DNA of 64,000 bases from Taklimakanibacter lacteus (lineage in GTDB: Bacteria; Pseudomonadota; Alphaproteobacteria; Rhizobiales; Aestuariivirgaceae): the NCBI GenBank assembly GCA_003576695.1, contig QOZQ01000001.1:1-64000 (forward strand), in the 5' to 3' direction. The notes below the pieces were generated by a model that searched no databases, was not told the origin of the DNA, and was given only the letters and a program-made list of their open reading frames with translations. This document shows, piece after piece, positions 9,801-17,221 of this stretch. The position numbers were made by a program, and so were the translations under genes. Position 1 is the first letter of the stretch. Each line of letters begins with the position of its first letter.

Positions 9801-10029
9801 CGCCTTCGCCTTCATCCTGGGCGTGGTGCCGCTGCTCAAGGCCTCTGGTGCCGGCGCCGCAAGCCGGCAGTCGATCGGCACGGCGGTGTTCGGCGGCATG
9901 CTCGCCGCCACCGTGCTCACCCTCATCTTCGTTCCCGTCTTCTATGCCGTGATTGAGCAGTGGCGGGAATCCCTCTCCAGCAAAGAAGCCCGCAAGCATC
10001 CGGCGCTGCCGGACCCGGCGGGCGGTTAG
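6883..10029 (+). CDS. RND multidrug efflux inner-membrane transporter (HAE1/AcrB-like)
   Basis: 1048 residues, the typical AcrB/MexB length. The N-terminus (MIGFFIERPIFA) is the classic first membrane helix of HAE1 pumps. The proton-relay residues are present: D409-D410 in GLVVDDAIVVVEN and K936 in GLAAKNAILIIEFAK. Two large periplasmic loops flank twelve expected membrane helices. ATG 6883 is chosen because it starts at the first transmembrane helix; in-frame codons upstream to 6712 are not conserved-looking. The gene is followed after 8 bp by its adaptor. No outer-membrane factor is encoded nearby, so a TolC-like channel elsewhere is presumed. Confidence 0.95.
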   Translation: MIGFFIERPIFASAIAIIMTLAGAICYFLLPVSQFPDVTPPQIVVSASYPGASAQVVADTVTTPLEQQINGVPGMLYMSSTSSNDGSARITVTFQVGYSLDTAAMDVQNRVSQAASSLPALVNQSGVTVVKQNPNFVLIVDLTSPDGSVDPVTLSNYAYLQVLDQIKRLPGVGDVQIFGERRYSMRVWLDPDRMAKLGITAVDVQNVIAEQNVQVAAGKIGQSPAPQGTAFEMQVNAVGRLSDPDQFGDIVLRTDLRDGAIVRLRDVAKIELGALQYSSSGRFGEKETVVLGVFQTPGSNALDLQNQVKSKMEELSKRFPKGIAYGMNYDTTRFVSAAMRDVVVTLLEALALVVAVVFIFLQNWRTTVIPTIAIPVSLIATLTVMYLLGFSLNMLSLLGMVLAIGLVVDDAIVVVENVERQLEAGLAPLEAAKKAMQEVTGPIIATTAVLMAVFVPVAFIPGVSGLLYNQFALTVAISVGISAFNSLTLSPALSAAFLRHRGEMTFFLFRWFNSGFHWLADVYASSVRGFVRWRYALLGLFALALVATYMLSLRIQSTFLPIEDQGYFFALVQLPDGAALSRTEAVSKRVQRIIEAEPGVQITGAITGLNFLTNAAQSNTGIVFGILTAWDERPNLTATDIVNAVRPKLLQIPDAIVFAIEPPAIQGLGVTGGFEFQLEDLAGRGSQALNDAAQALLAEARKQPELDPYQLFTTFSTSTPQYVYDLDRNKAKLLGLSLPDVFSTLQIYLGSLYINDLNLFGRTFRVTLQADQNARASATDISRLYVRNSAGEMVPLSTLGELKPVTGPEVVTHYNNYGAALINGVAAPGYSSGQAVAAMERVAAQALPRDFTFEWTGITYQEIRAGSIATLVFGLAIVFCFLILAAQYESWSMPFMVLLSVPLALLGALFAIWVRGMEIDVYSQIGFVMLIGLAAKNAILIIEFAKRRREEGLDIIAAAAEAARLRLRPILMTAFAFILGVVPLLKASGAGAASRQSIGTAVFGGMLAATVLTLIFVPVFYAVIEQWRESLSSKEARKHPALPDPAGG

Positions 10030-10037
10030 GATCGGCC

Positions 10038-11171
10038 ATGCGCATTTGGAAAGTCGGATTCGGTGTCACCCTGATGGCCGCGCTCGCGGCGGCCGGGGTC
10101 TATCTGCAGGTCTGGAACCAGCCGGAGAGCGGCGCCGCGGCGCCCAGCCCCGCCATGGCGGCGCTGCCGGTGCCGGTGAAGAAGATCGTCAAGAAGACGA
10201 TCCCGATCTATCTCGACTATTCGGCACGCACCGAGGCCGTCCGCGATGTCACGCTGCAGGCGAAGGTCCCGGGCTATCTGGAGAAGCAGTCGGCGCCGGA
10301 CGGCGCCGATGTCAGGGAAGGCGACCTTCTCTATACGATCGACCAGCGCGACTATCGGGCCGCTCTCGATCAGGCCAAGGCGCAAGTTCAGCGCGACGCG
10401 GCCTCGCTCGACTATCTGCGCGCCAATCTCGATCGCGGCGACAAGCTCGCCAATAGCGGCTATCTGGCCAAGGACAGCCATGACCAGCGCCTGAGCGCGG
10501 TGCGCCAGGCGGAAGCGGCGCTCGCGATATCGCGCGCCAGCCTGCGCATGGCGGAGCTCAATCTCTCCTATACGGAGATCCGCGCGCCCTTCGCCGGCCG
10601 GCTTGGCCGCAACCAGGCGCCGACCGGCACGCTGATCAGCCCCTCGGCCGGAACGCCGCTCAACACGCTGATCCAGCTGAAGCCCATCTATGTCACCTTC
10701 AATCCGAGCGAGACGGAGCTGCAGGAGATCCAGAATGCGCGCGCATCGGGCGCCGTGGCGGGCGATGTCTTCCTGCCCGGCAGCGACACGGCCCGCTACC
10801 GCGGCGAACTGACCTTCCTCGACAATGCGATCAGCCAGTCGACCGGGACCATCGTGGCGCGCGCGACGCTCGACAATGCGGATCTCACCTTGATGCCGGG
10901 CCAGTATGTCCGCATCAGGCTGCATGTCGGAGAAGAGGCCGATGCCTTGCTGGTGCCGCAGGCGGCGATCGGCTCGAGCCAGCTCGGCAAGTTCGTCTAT
11001 GTCGTGGGTGCCGGCAACAAGGTGGAGCAGAAGCTCGTATCGCTCGGTCACAATGACGGCGACTTCGCCACGGTGCGCAGCGGCGTCGCCGAAAGCGACC
11101 AGGTGATCGTCGGAAACCTGCAGAAGATCTTCCCCGGCATGGAAGTCAGTCCGCAGGCGGCGGCGGATTAA
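10038..11171 (+). CDS. RND efflux periplasmic adaptor (membrane fusion protein, HlyD/AcrA family)
   Basis: 377 residues. A single N-terminal hydrophobic segment (about residues 5-25) anchors the protein in the inner membrane. It is followed by a lipoyl/barrel-sandwich region (VTLQAKVPGYLEK, then LRMAELNLSYTEIRAPFAGRLGRN), an alpha-helical hairpin between the two halves, and beta-barrel and membrane-proximal domains. It joins the RND pump to an outer-membrane channel. ATG 10038 lies 8 bp after the pump stop. The order pump-then-adaptor reverses the common adaptor-first order in acrAB/mexAB. Confidence 0.93.
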   Translation: MRIWKVGFGVTLMAALAAAGVYLQVWNQPESGAAAPSPAMAALPVPVKKIVKKTIPIYLDYSARTEAVRDVTLQAKVPGYLEKQSAPDGADVREGDLLYTIDQRDYRAALDQAKAQVQRDAASLDYLRANLDRGDKLANSGYLAKDSHDQRLSAVRQAEAALAISRASLRMAELNLSYTEIRAPFAGRLGRNQAPTGTLISPSAGTPLNTLIQLKPIYVTFNPSETELQEIQNARASGAVAGDVFLPGSDTARYRGELTFLDNAISQSTGTIVARATLDNADLTLMPGQYVRIRLHVGEEADALLVPQAAIGSSQLGKFVYVVGAGNKVEQKLVSLGHNDGDFATVRSGVAESDQVIVGNLQKIFPGMEVSPQAAAD

Positions 11172-11204
11172 GAAAATGTAACGAGAGCGAGCAGGTGCGC
11201 GATG

Positions 11205-11636
11205 CTAGAGCTGCGCCTCGGTAAGACCCAACCACTTGTAGCTGCGCTTCTCGAAGCGGGTGCGCGCGGACTGGATTTCCTTGCCGTGATCGTCGACCCA
11301 GCGCACCAGCTCCTTCACCTGCTCGAGAAACATGACGCCAAGCGGCGTGAGGCTGTATTCCGCCCGCGATGGAAAGGTCTCGGTGTGCCGGCGCACCGCG
11401 AGACCATTGCGGATCAGCTGGCGCAGCGAAAGCGTGAGCTTCCGCTGCGAAATTCCATCGACAAGACGGCGCAGCTCACGCAGTCCGGCCGGCGCTTCGG
11501 CGAGACGCCAGGTAACCCTGAGCGTCAGCTCGTCGCCCACATGATCAAGGAGCTCGCGGATGATGGCGCGGTTCTCTGAAACACATTGTAACGTTTCGCG
11601 GCTTAGCTGCTTTGCTTCATTCGCCATTGTGAGCAT
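11205..11636 (-). CDS. HxlR-family winged-helix regulator
   Basis: 143 residues with a MarR-like HxlR fold: LLDHVGDELTLRVTWRL, LRELRRLVDGISQRKLTLSLRQLIRNGLAVRR and the wing AEYSLTPLGVMFLEQV. The usual KWT/RWS sequence after the first helix is altered to ELT, so it is a divergent member. ATG 11636 has an AGGGAG-like ribosome site about 8 bp upstream. It is transcribed away from a second HxlR gene 75 bp distant. Target unknown; the pump operon and the porins are the nearest candidates. HxlR proteins often sense aldehydes or redox changes. Confidence 0.85.
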   Translation of the reverse strand: MLTMANEAKQLSRETLQCVSENRAIIRELLDHVGDELTLRVTWRLAEAPAGLRELRRLVDGISQRKLTLSLRQLIRNGLAVRRHTETFPSRAEYSLTPLGVMFLEQVKELVRWVDDHGKEIQSARTRFEKRSYKWLGLTEAQL

Positions 11637-11711
11637 GGCGCCAACTCCCTATATGCCAAGATCTTCAGTGAGATATATGAAATGAGATTCGGGGCACAAG
11701 AAGGCACATAA

Positions 11712-12098
11712 ATGTCACCAAAGCGCGCGGAAGAAAGTGATGACAAATACGTCATTGCGCGTGAGATCCTGTCACGCCTTGGCGACCGGTGGAGCGTGCT
11801 CATCATCTACATGATCAATGGCGAGCCCGTCCGCTTCACCGAGTTGAAGCGGAAAATAGAAGGAGCGCGGCCGATATCGTCGCGCGTGCTGACGCGCACA
11901 TTGAAGCAGCTCGAGCGCGACGGTCTGGTTCTGCGCAAGGCCTATCCGGTGGTTCCGCCGCGCGTCGAATACAGCCTGACGCAGCTCGGCCAGCGTTTCC
12001 TGAATTTCGCCATGGAAATACTGGACTGGACGATCGAATACCGCGCCGATTTCGAAGCGGCGCGCGTGGAATTCGAATCGCAAGCGACGCGCCAGTAG
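11712..12098 (+). CDS. HxlR-family winged-helix regulator
   Basis: 128 residues with all HxlR hallmarks: LSRLGDRWSVLIIYMI, FTELKRKIEG, ISSRVLTRTLKQLERDGLVLRKAY and the wing RVEYSLTQLGQRFL. A GAAGG ribosome site sits 7 bp before ATG 11712. The gene is divergent from another HxlR gene and lies upstream of the porin pair. No effector-binding cysteine is evident. It may control the porins or the neighbouring HxlR gene; nothing in the sequence decides this. Confidence 0.88.
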   Translation: MSPKRAEESDDKYVIAREILSRLGDRWSVLIIYMINGEPVRFTELKRKIEGARPISSRVLTRTLKQLERDGLVLRKAYPVVPPRVEYSLTQLGQRFLNFAMEILDWTIEYRADFEAARVEFESQATRQ

Positions 12099-12137
12099 CG
12101 CGGCGATCACGATTTCGTGCGGCGCGGCGCCAGTGCG

Positions 12138-12163
12138 CCACGGTTACATCCATGTCACCGTGG
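12138..12163. promoter_or_regulatory. 26-bp palindrome, candidate operator
   Basis: CCACGGT at 12138-12144 and ACCGTGG at 12157-12163 are perfect inverted arms. The interior contains GTTACATCCATGT (12143-12155), nearly repeated as GTTACATCGATGT at 12274-12286. It could be an operator for porin 1, or a stem-loop ending the HxlR transcript, though no T-run follows. Confidence 0.45.
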
Positions 12164-12273
12164 ACGAGCCGATAATCCGCAAGCGGATGATGTCGATTTC
12201 GACTTGCGTGTGACGTGACGGAAAACATCATTGCGACTTACCTGCGGGCATATCTCCGTTCGGATGCCTCCAA

Positions 12274-12320
12274 GTTACATCGATGTTCCTGTTACAAAAA
12301 GCGCACAACGGGAATTAATC
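12274..12320 (+). promoter_or_regulatory. Conserved upstream block of porin 1
   Basis: GTTACATCGATGT (12274-12286) is followed by GTTCCTGTTACA (12285-12296), then GCGCACA and AATTAATC. The second porin has the same GTTCCTGTTACA (14072-14083), a CGCACA and an AATTAATC in the same order, about 154 bp before its start. The shared order suggests duplication of gene and control region together. Confidence 0.55.
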
Positions 12321-12477
12321 GCGCCGCGCCGCGCCGCGCATGATTGTATTCGCCCTCACCTCGGATAAGTATCGTCCCGACCTCGATTCACTGAGTGGGG
12401 GTTGGCGATGCTCCATCCGGGCATCTTGGTAGCAATAGCGAAACACAGTGAGCGTTGCTGTTTTGAGGGAGAACAAC

Positions 12478-13806
12478 ATGAAGACAATGAAGTGGGCACT
12501 CTTGGGCGGTGCGGCGCTTGCCGTGACGGCCACGGCTGCCCGTGCCGACGATCTCGGCGCTCTCAAGGCGCAGATCGAGGCCCTGCAGTCGCGGGTCACC
12601 CAGCTCGAGGTCCAGCCCGAGGCGTCGATGCCGTCGGGCTACAGCCTCATGGCGATCCGCGATGGCCAGGGCACCTATGAAGGTGTCGTTGCCGAGCGCA
12701 ACGCCGACAAGGTGCGTGACAATTCGGGCTTCACGCTGTCGGTCCTGCCGACGGCCGACGCCGCTCCGGCGGCGGAAGTGTCGGTGTCGGGTGAAATCCG
12801 CACCGCCTTGCTCTACAGCGACTTCGACGAGTCGGACGACGACAATGTCGACATCAATGTCCGCGGCCGTATCTTCATCAAGGGCAAGGCCGACACCGCG
12901 GTCGGCGAAGTGGGCGGCTATTTCCGTCTGCAGGCCAATGGCGGCGGCGACTTCTCGGACTATAACGAGTCCGCCAAGATCAACAAAGCCTATGGCTGGT
13001 GGAAGTTCTCTCCGAATTGGGAGCTGATGGCCGGCTACAACGACAACACCGGTGCCCTGCAGGTGGGTTGGGACTGGCTGGCGGCGACCGGACCGACGCT
13101 TTCCTTCGGCCCGTCGAACCCCGCCAACGAGCAGATCCGGCTGACCTATACGTCCGGTCCGCTCTCCTTCGCGATCGCGCTTGAAGATCCCGACAGCGGC
13201 AGCGTGGCCGGCGGCGTCGACACGGATGGCGACGGGCTGATCGACGATATCGCGACGGCCTCGTCTGCGGATACCTCGGACCTGCCGGCGGTGCAGGGCT
13301 ATGTCATGTATTCGACCGACAGCTTCACGGCCCAGCTGGCCGGCCTGGTGCAGGATGACGACATCGGCGACGATCTCGATTGGGCGATCGGCGGCGGTGC
13401 GACGATCGGCATCACCGAGGGCTTCCAGCTGACGGCCGGCGCCGTCTATGGCGAAGGCACGTCCTCCTATGCCGACAATGTCGGCCCGCTGACGGCTGAC
13501 GAGGAGTTCTGGGCGGGGTCCGTCGGTCTCCTGGCCAACCTCTCGGAAGACACCCGTCTCGAGCTGGGCGTCGGCTATGAGGACTATGACAATGCCGGAA
13601 CCGCGCTTGGCTTCGGCGGCGGCGTCTACTGGGATCCGGTCAGCCAGGTCACTCTCGGCGTCGGCGCGACCTATATCGATCGCGACGACACCAAGGATTT
13701 CGGCGTGGTCGACCCGAACACCGCGGTGGCGGCCGTCGACATCGTCGATGCCCCGAACGACGACAGCCTCCAGGTGTTCTTCGGCACCTGGCTGCGCTTC
13801 CCGTAA
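12478..13806 (+). CDS. Alphaproteobacterial porin, paralogue 1
   Basis: 442 residues. The signal peptide ends near ARADD; the mature N-terminus DDLGALKAQIEALQSRVTQLE is a short coiled-coil typical of trimeric Rhizobiales/Omp2-type porins. The rest is beta-rich with alternating aromatic strands and ends in WLRFP, an outer-membrane insertion signal with a terminal aromatic region. ATG 12478 has the ribosome site GAGGGAGAA and starts the signal peptide. Compared with its neighbour it carries an extra loop with DTDGDGLIDD (residues 248-257), resembling a calcium-binding DxDxDG loop. A strong terminator follows at 13880. Confidence 0.92.
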   Translation: MKTMKWALLGGAALAVTATAARADDLGALKAQIEALQSRVTQLEVQPEASMPSGYSLMAIRDGQGTYEGVVAERNADKVRDNSGFTLSVLPTADAAPAAEVSVSGEIRTALLYSDFDESDDDNVDINVRGRIFIKGKADTAVGEVGGYFRLQANGGGDFSDYNESAKINKAYGWWKFSPNWELMAGYNDNTGALQVGWDWLAATGPTLSFGPSNPANEQIRLTYTSGPLSFAIALEDPDSGSVAGGVDTDGDGLIDDIATASSADTSDLPAVQGYVMYSTDSFTAQLAGLVQDDDIGDDLDWAIGGGATIGITEGFQLTAGAVYGEGTSSYADNVGPLTADEEFWAGSVGLLANLSEDTRLELGVGYEDYDNAGTALGFGGGVYWDPVSQVTLGVGATYIDRDDTKDFGVVDPNTAVAAVDIVDAPNDDSLQVFFGTWLRFP

Positions 13807-13879
13807 TCGCAAGATACGGATTGTAACCTAGTTCCGGTCGTTCCCACTTCCGGGTCCTGAGTTCCGATCCCCTATGAAG

Positions 13880-13912
13880 GGCCCCCGCTGCACCCGCAGC
13901 GGGGGCCTTTGC
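13880..13912 (+). terminator. Rho-independent terminator of porin 1
   Basis: A perfect 12-bp stem, GGCCCCCGCTGC at 13880-13891 and GCAGCGGGGGCC at 13896-13907, closes an ACCC loop and is followed by TTT and a mixed T-rich tail. It lies 74 bp after the porin stop codon. Confidence 0.85.
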
Positions 13913-14071
13913 GTTTGGCATCCCATTTCAACGGCACCTCGGACCTCCTCATGAGAAATACCGCGTCCGTATCCAATATCGTCCGTAAGCGGAATAATGC
14001 TTGACGCAGAGCCGTTCCGGCCCCTGGTGACACGACGACAGGACCATCCGGGATAACCAAGTCACCTCGCG

Positions 14072-14107
14072 GTTCCTGTTACAGGAATCGCACAGAGAAA
14101 ATTAATC
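14072..14107 (+). promoter_or_regulatory. Conserved upstream block of porin 2
   Basis: GTTCCTGTTACA at 14072-14083, then CGCACA and AATTAATC, repeat the block in front of porin 1. It probably marks a common activator site or an UP-like promoter element; the binding protein is unknown. Confidence 0.5.
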
Positions 14108-14225
14108 TCTCCCCTGCAGGCCTCGACGAATTGTAATCCGTTCTCATGCGGATCAATATCCCATCGTTCCGATTCAATGTATCAAAATCACAACAGGTAT
14201 GCCTGTCGTGAAGGAGACTCTGAAA

Positions 14226-15452
14226 ATGAAGGCAATGAAATTCATGCTTCTGGCGGGAGGGGCCGTAATGGCGACCGCCGGCATGGCGCACGCCGACGAT
14301 CTCGGCGCGCTCAAGGCCGAGATCGAAGCCTTGCAGTCGCGGGTATCGGAGCTCGAGGCGCAGCCGCAGGCGTCGATGCCGTCGGGCTACAGCCTGTTGT
14401 CGATCCGCGGCGGCCAGGGCAATTTCGAGAGCGCCCTGCCCGAGCGCAGCGCCGACAGGGCCCGCGCGGACCAGGGCTTCACGCTCTCGGTACTGCCGAC
14501 GGCGGATGCCGCGCCCGCGGCGGAAGTCTCGGTGTCGGGCGAGATCCGCACCGCCTTGCTCTATTCGGATTTCGAGGATGACGACAATGCCGACATCAAT
14601 GTCCGCGGCCGTCTCGTCGTGAGAGGCAAGGCCGATACCGCGGTCGGCGAGGTCGGCGGCTATTTCCGCTTCCAGACCAGCGGCGGCGGGGATTTCTCGG
14701 ACTATTCCGAAGAGGCCCGCGTCAACAAGGCCTATGGCTGGTGGAAATTCGCGCCCAACTGGGAGCTGATGGCGGGATATAACGACAACACCGCGGTGCT
14801 GCAGACGAGCTGGGACTGGCTTGCCGCCACCGCGCCGACCCGTACTTTCGGACCGTCCAATCCCTATAATGAGCAGATGCGCCTGACCTATTCGGACGGC
14901 CCGCTGTCCTTCGCGATCGCGCTCGAGGATGCCGATCGCGACCAGTTCGGCGACAGCGACGTGCCGGTGGTGCAGGGCTATGCGATGTATTCCACCGACA
15001 ATCTCACCGGCCAGGTCGTCGGGCTGTGGCAATCCGACGATTTCGGCGATAATGACGATTGGGCATTGGGCGGCGGCGTCGCGGTCGGCCTCACCGAGAG
15101 CTTCCAGCTCCTCGCGGCGGCGGTCGTCGGCGAGGGCACCAGCTCCTATGCCGCCAATCTTTCGCCGATCACCGCCGATGAAGGTTTCTGGGCGGGCAGT
15201 GCCGGCATCCTTGCCAATCTCTCGGAAGACACCCGTATCGAGCTCGGTGTCGGCTATGAGGACTATGACGAGGCGGGCGAGGCGCTCGGCATCGGCGGCG
15301 GCGTCTATTGGGATCCGGTGAGCCAGGTGACGCTCGGCGCCGGCGCCACCTATATCGACTTCAAGGATGCGCTCATCGACGATGACGGCATCCGCGCGGT
15401 CGATGACGACAGTCTCGAGGTGTTCGTTGGCACCTGGCTGCGCTTCCCCTGA
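14226..15452 (+). CDS. Alphaproteobacterial porin, paralogue 2
   Basis: 408 residues and clearly paralogous to the porin just upstream: the same signal peptide, the same coiled-coil start (DDLGALKAEIEALQSRVSELE), the same strand order and the same WLRFP ending. It lacks the DTDGDG loop of paralogue 1 and has shorter external loops. ATG 14226 is preceded by GAAGGAGA. Porins form passive trimeric channels for small hydrophilic solutes in the outer membrane. Different loop lengths suggest different selectivity or surface exposure. A hairpin with a weak T-tract follows at 15492. Confidence 0.92.
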   Translation: MKAMKFMLLAGGAVMATAGMAHADDLGALKAEIEALQSRVSELEAQPQASMPSGYSLLSIRGGQGNFESALPERSADRARADQGFTLSVLPTADAAPAAEVSVSGEIRTALLYSDFEDDDNADINVRGRLVVRGKADTAVGEVGGYFRFQTSGGGDFSDYSEEARVNKAYGWWKFAPNWELMAGYNDNTAVLQTSWDWLAATAPTRTFGPSNPYNEQMRLTYSDGPLSFAIALEDADRDQFGDSDVPVVQGYAMYSTDNLTGQVVGLWQSDDFGDNDDWALGGGVAVGLTESFQLLAAAVVGEGTSSYAANLSPITADEGFWAGSAGILANLSEDTRIELGVGYEDYDEAGEALGIGGGVYWDPVSQVTLGAGATYIDFKDALIDDDGIRAVDDDSLEVFVGTWLRFP

Positions 15453-15491
15453 ACGCAGCCACGAGAATAATGCCGGTCGAGTGGTGAGGAC

Positions 15492-15522
15492 GGCCCTGCC
15501 TGGATCCGGGCAGGGCCATTTC
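15492..15522 (+). terminator. Terminator of porin 2
   Basis: GGCCCTGCC at 15492-15500 pairs with GGCAGGGCC at 15509-15517 around an eight-base loop and is followed by ATTTC. The T-run is short, so efficiency is uncertain. Confidence 0.7.
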
Positions 15523-15575
15523 AATTGCGCCGGTCCGGATTGACTGGGGAAGGGACCGCCTCCAGACTGCGCGCC

Positions 15576-15923
15576 ATGCCCACCATCCAGATCAAGCGCA
15601 TATATGACGAGCCCGCAGCGTCCGACGGCATGCGTATCCTGGTCGACCGTCTGTGGCCGCGCGGCATCTCCAAGGAGCGCGCCCTGATCGATCTGTGGGC
15701 CAAGGAAATCGCGCCGTCCACCGAGCTCCGGCAATGGTTCCACCGCGACACCAGCCAATGGGGCGAGTTCCGCAAGCGCTATCTGGCGGAGCTGCGGCAG
15801 CATGAAGCCATGCTGGCGGAGCTGAAGGCGAGGATCGCCCGGCGCCGCGCGACACTCCTTTATGCGGCCGCCGATGCCGAGCGCAATCATGCCCTGGTGC
15901 TGAGGGACGTGCTGGAAGCCTGA
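15576..15923 (+). CDS. DUF488 family protein
   Basis: 115 residues matching the DUF488 family: KRIYDEP, ILVDRLWPRGISKE, LWAKEIAPSTELRQWFHRD and the final TLLYAAADAERNHALVL. Members are small soluble proteins of unknown biochemical role, frequently beside transport or stress genes. ATG 15576 gives the canonical N-terminus (MPTIQIKRIYD); codons upstream overlap the porin terminator region. No clear operon partner exists. Confidence 0.85.
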   Translation: MPTIQIKRIYDEPAASDGMRILVDRLWPRGISKERALIDLWAKEIAPSTELRQWFHRDTSQWGEFRKRYLAELRQHEAMLAELKARIARRRATLLYAAADAERNHALVLRDVLEA

Positions 15924-16043
15924 TCTCAGGCGCACAGGGTCCCTCGCCTGATCCAGCAATTTTCCGTCCCCGATCCAACGTGATCTCCCGAAGCATGTGG
16001 CTTCGCGAAGCAGCTTGACTCGCTGCAGAACCGCGATTAATTC

Positions 16044-16086
16044 TTGAGAGAAATAAATATCATCTATTGAAATTTATTTCAGTCAA
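16044..16086. promoter_or_regulatory. Large palindromic operator in front of the polyol/sugar operon
   Basis: TTGAGAGAAATAAAT at 16044-16058 and ATTTATTTCAGTCAA at 16072-16086 are inverted with 13 of 15 positions matching, including a perfect GAAATAAAT/ATTTATTTC core. The 43-bp AT-rich palindrome stands out from the GC-rich surroundings and lies 50 bp before the first gene. SorC/CggR-type repressors bind long palindromes of about this size, and a SorC-family gene is the fourth gene of the operon. Confidence 0.7.
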
Positions 16087-16135
16087 CCACAGGCATGCGG
16101 CCGAATGGCGTGCATGCAGGTCTTGGGAGGAAAGA

Positions 16136-17164
16136 ATGCATATAAAGTCGCTCATCGCGGCACTCGCCGCCGGGGTCGTGCTCTCGGCAACGCAGTTGCA
16201 GGCCGAGGAAAGTGCCGATCGCTTCCGCTGCAAGGACGGCGAGACCTATTACATGAATGTGATGGTCTCGGGCGTCGAATACTGGTTCCCGGTCTATGAA
16301 ATGTTCAAGCAGGCTGCCCAATCGATGGGCTGCAAGACAGCCTATACCGGCACGCCCGAATATGACGTGAACAAGCAAATTGCCAGTTTCGACCAGGTGC
16401 TGGCCAAGAAGCCGGCCGGAATCCTCGTCCATCCGATGAATTCCGATCCGTTCATCGAACCGATCAACCGGGCGGTCGACTCCGGCGTGCCGGTGGTCAC
16501 TTTCGCGGCCGACTCGCCCAACAGCAAGCGGATCTCCTATGTCACCTCCGACAACAATCGCGAGGGCGCCTATGCCGCCGACGTGATCGCCGCGGCACTG
16601 GGGGGCAAGGGCGAATTTGGCATCCTGGAGAATCCCGGACAGGACAATCACGACAAGCGCGTCGCCGCCTTCATTGCGCGCATGGAAGAAAAACATCCGG
16701 ACATCAAGCTTGTTGCCCGCGCCGCCTCGAACCAGGACCCGACAAAGGCCTATAATGCGGTGCTCACCATGGCCCAGGCGCATCCCGATCTCGGCGCGCT
16801 GTTCATGCCGGAAGCCAATTCGGCGCTCGGCGCGGCGCAGGCCGCCCAGGAGCTCGGCGGCAAGATCAAGGTGATGAATGCCGATGTGAACGGCAAGATC
16901 CTCGACATGATCAAGCAGGGCCAGGTCTATGGGGCGATCAATCCCAACCAGGGCATGCAGGGCTATATGGGCTTCATGCTGCTCTACATGGCGGCGCATC
17001 CCGAGCTCATCGATCCGATGAACGACTACAAGCGCGCCGGCTACAACCCGATGGGCCTGCCGGTGGTCGACAATGGCTTCGCCGTCGTCACCAAGGACAA
17101 TGCCGACGACTTCTACTGGGACGCCTATCTGAAGCGGCGCGGCACCAAGGGAATAGAGGAATAA
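16136..17164 (+). CDS. Sugar ABC transporter periplasmic binding protein (ribose/galactose type)
   Basis: 342 residues with a cleavable signal peptide (about 1-23, ending LQA) and a Peripla_BP_4-type two-lobe fold. Motifs include the first-strand YMNVMVSGVEYWFPVYEMFKQ, the QIASFDQVLAKKPAGILVHP segment, and IEPINRAVDSGVPVVTF. It binds a sugar or polyol in the periplasm and delivers it to the membrane components encoded next. ATG 16136 has a GGGAGG ribosome site; an in-frame start at 16067 would place coding sequence inside the palindromic operator. First gene of an operon of nine. Confidence 0.9.
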   Translation: MHIKSLIAALAAGVVLSATQLQAEESADRFRCKDGETYYMNVMVSGVEYWFPVYEMFKQAAQSMGCKTAYTGTPEYDVNKQIASFDQVLAKKPAGILVHPMNSDPFIEPINRAVDSGVPVVTFAADSPNSKRISYVTSDNNREGAYAADVIAAALGGKGEFGILENPGQDNHDKRVAAFIARMEEKHPDIKLVARAASNQDPTKAYNAVLTMAQAHPDLGALFMPEANSALGAAQAAQELGGKIKVMNADVNGKILDMIKQGQVYGAINPNQGMQGYMGFMLLYMAAHPELIDPMNDYKRAGYNPMGLPVVDNGFAVVTKDNADDFYWDAYLKRRGTKGIEE

Positions 17165-17221
17165 CACGAAGACCGTGGCGGGACGTCCCGGCGTCCCGCC
17201 CGCCTCCTCTTCGGCTCCACC

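Larger units (their letters stand above)
12099..12477. other. Upstream region of the first porin gene
   Basis: 379 bp without a gene. It holds a near-palindrome at 12138-12163, the motif GTTACATCGATGT at 12274-12286, and a block at 12285-12320 that is conserved in front of the second porin at 14072-14107. The likely promoter lies between that block and ATG 12478. Confidence 0.6.
13807..14225. other. Inter-porin region
   Basis: 419 bp without a gene. It includes the terminator of the first porin (13880-13912) and the promoter-proximal block of the second (14072-14107). No small RNA or other gene was recognised. Confidence 0.6.

Noticed and set aside
6742-9999. 1085-codon open frame antisense to the RND pump
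   Set aside because: High-GC shadow of the pump gene; composition (Arg, His, Glu, Gly) and lack of domains are typical of an artefact.
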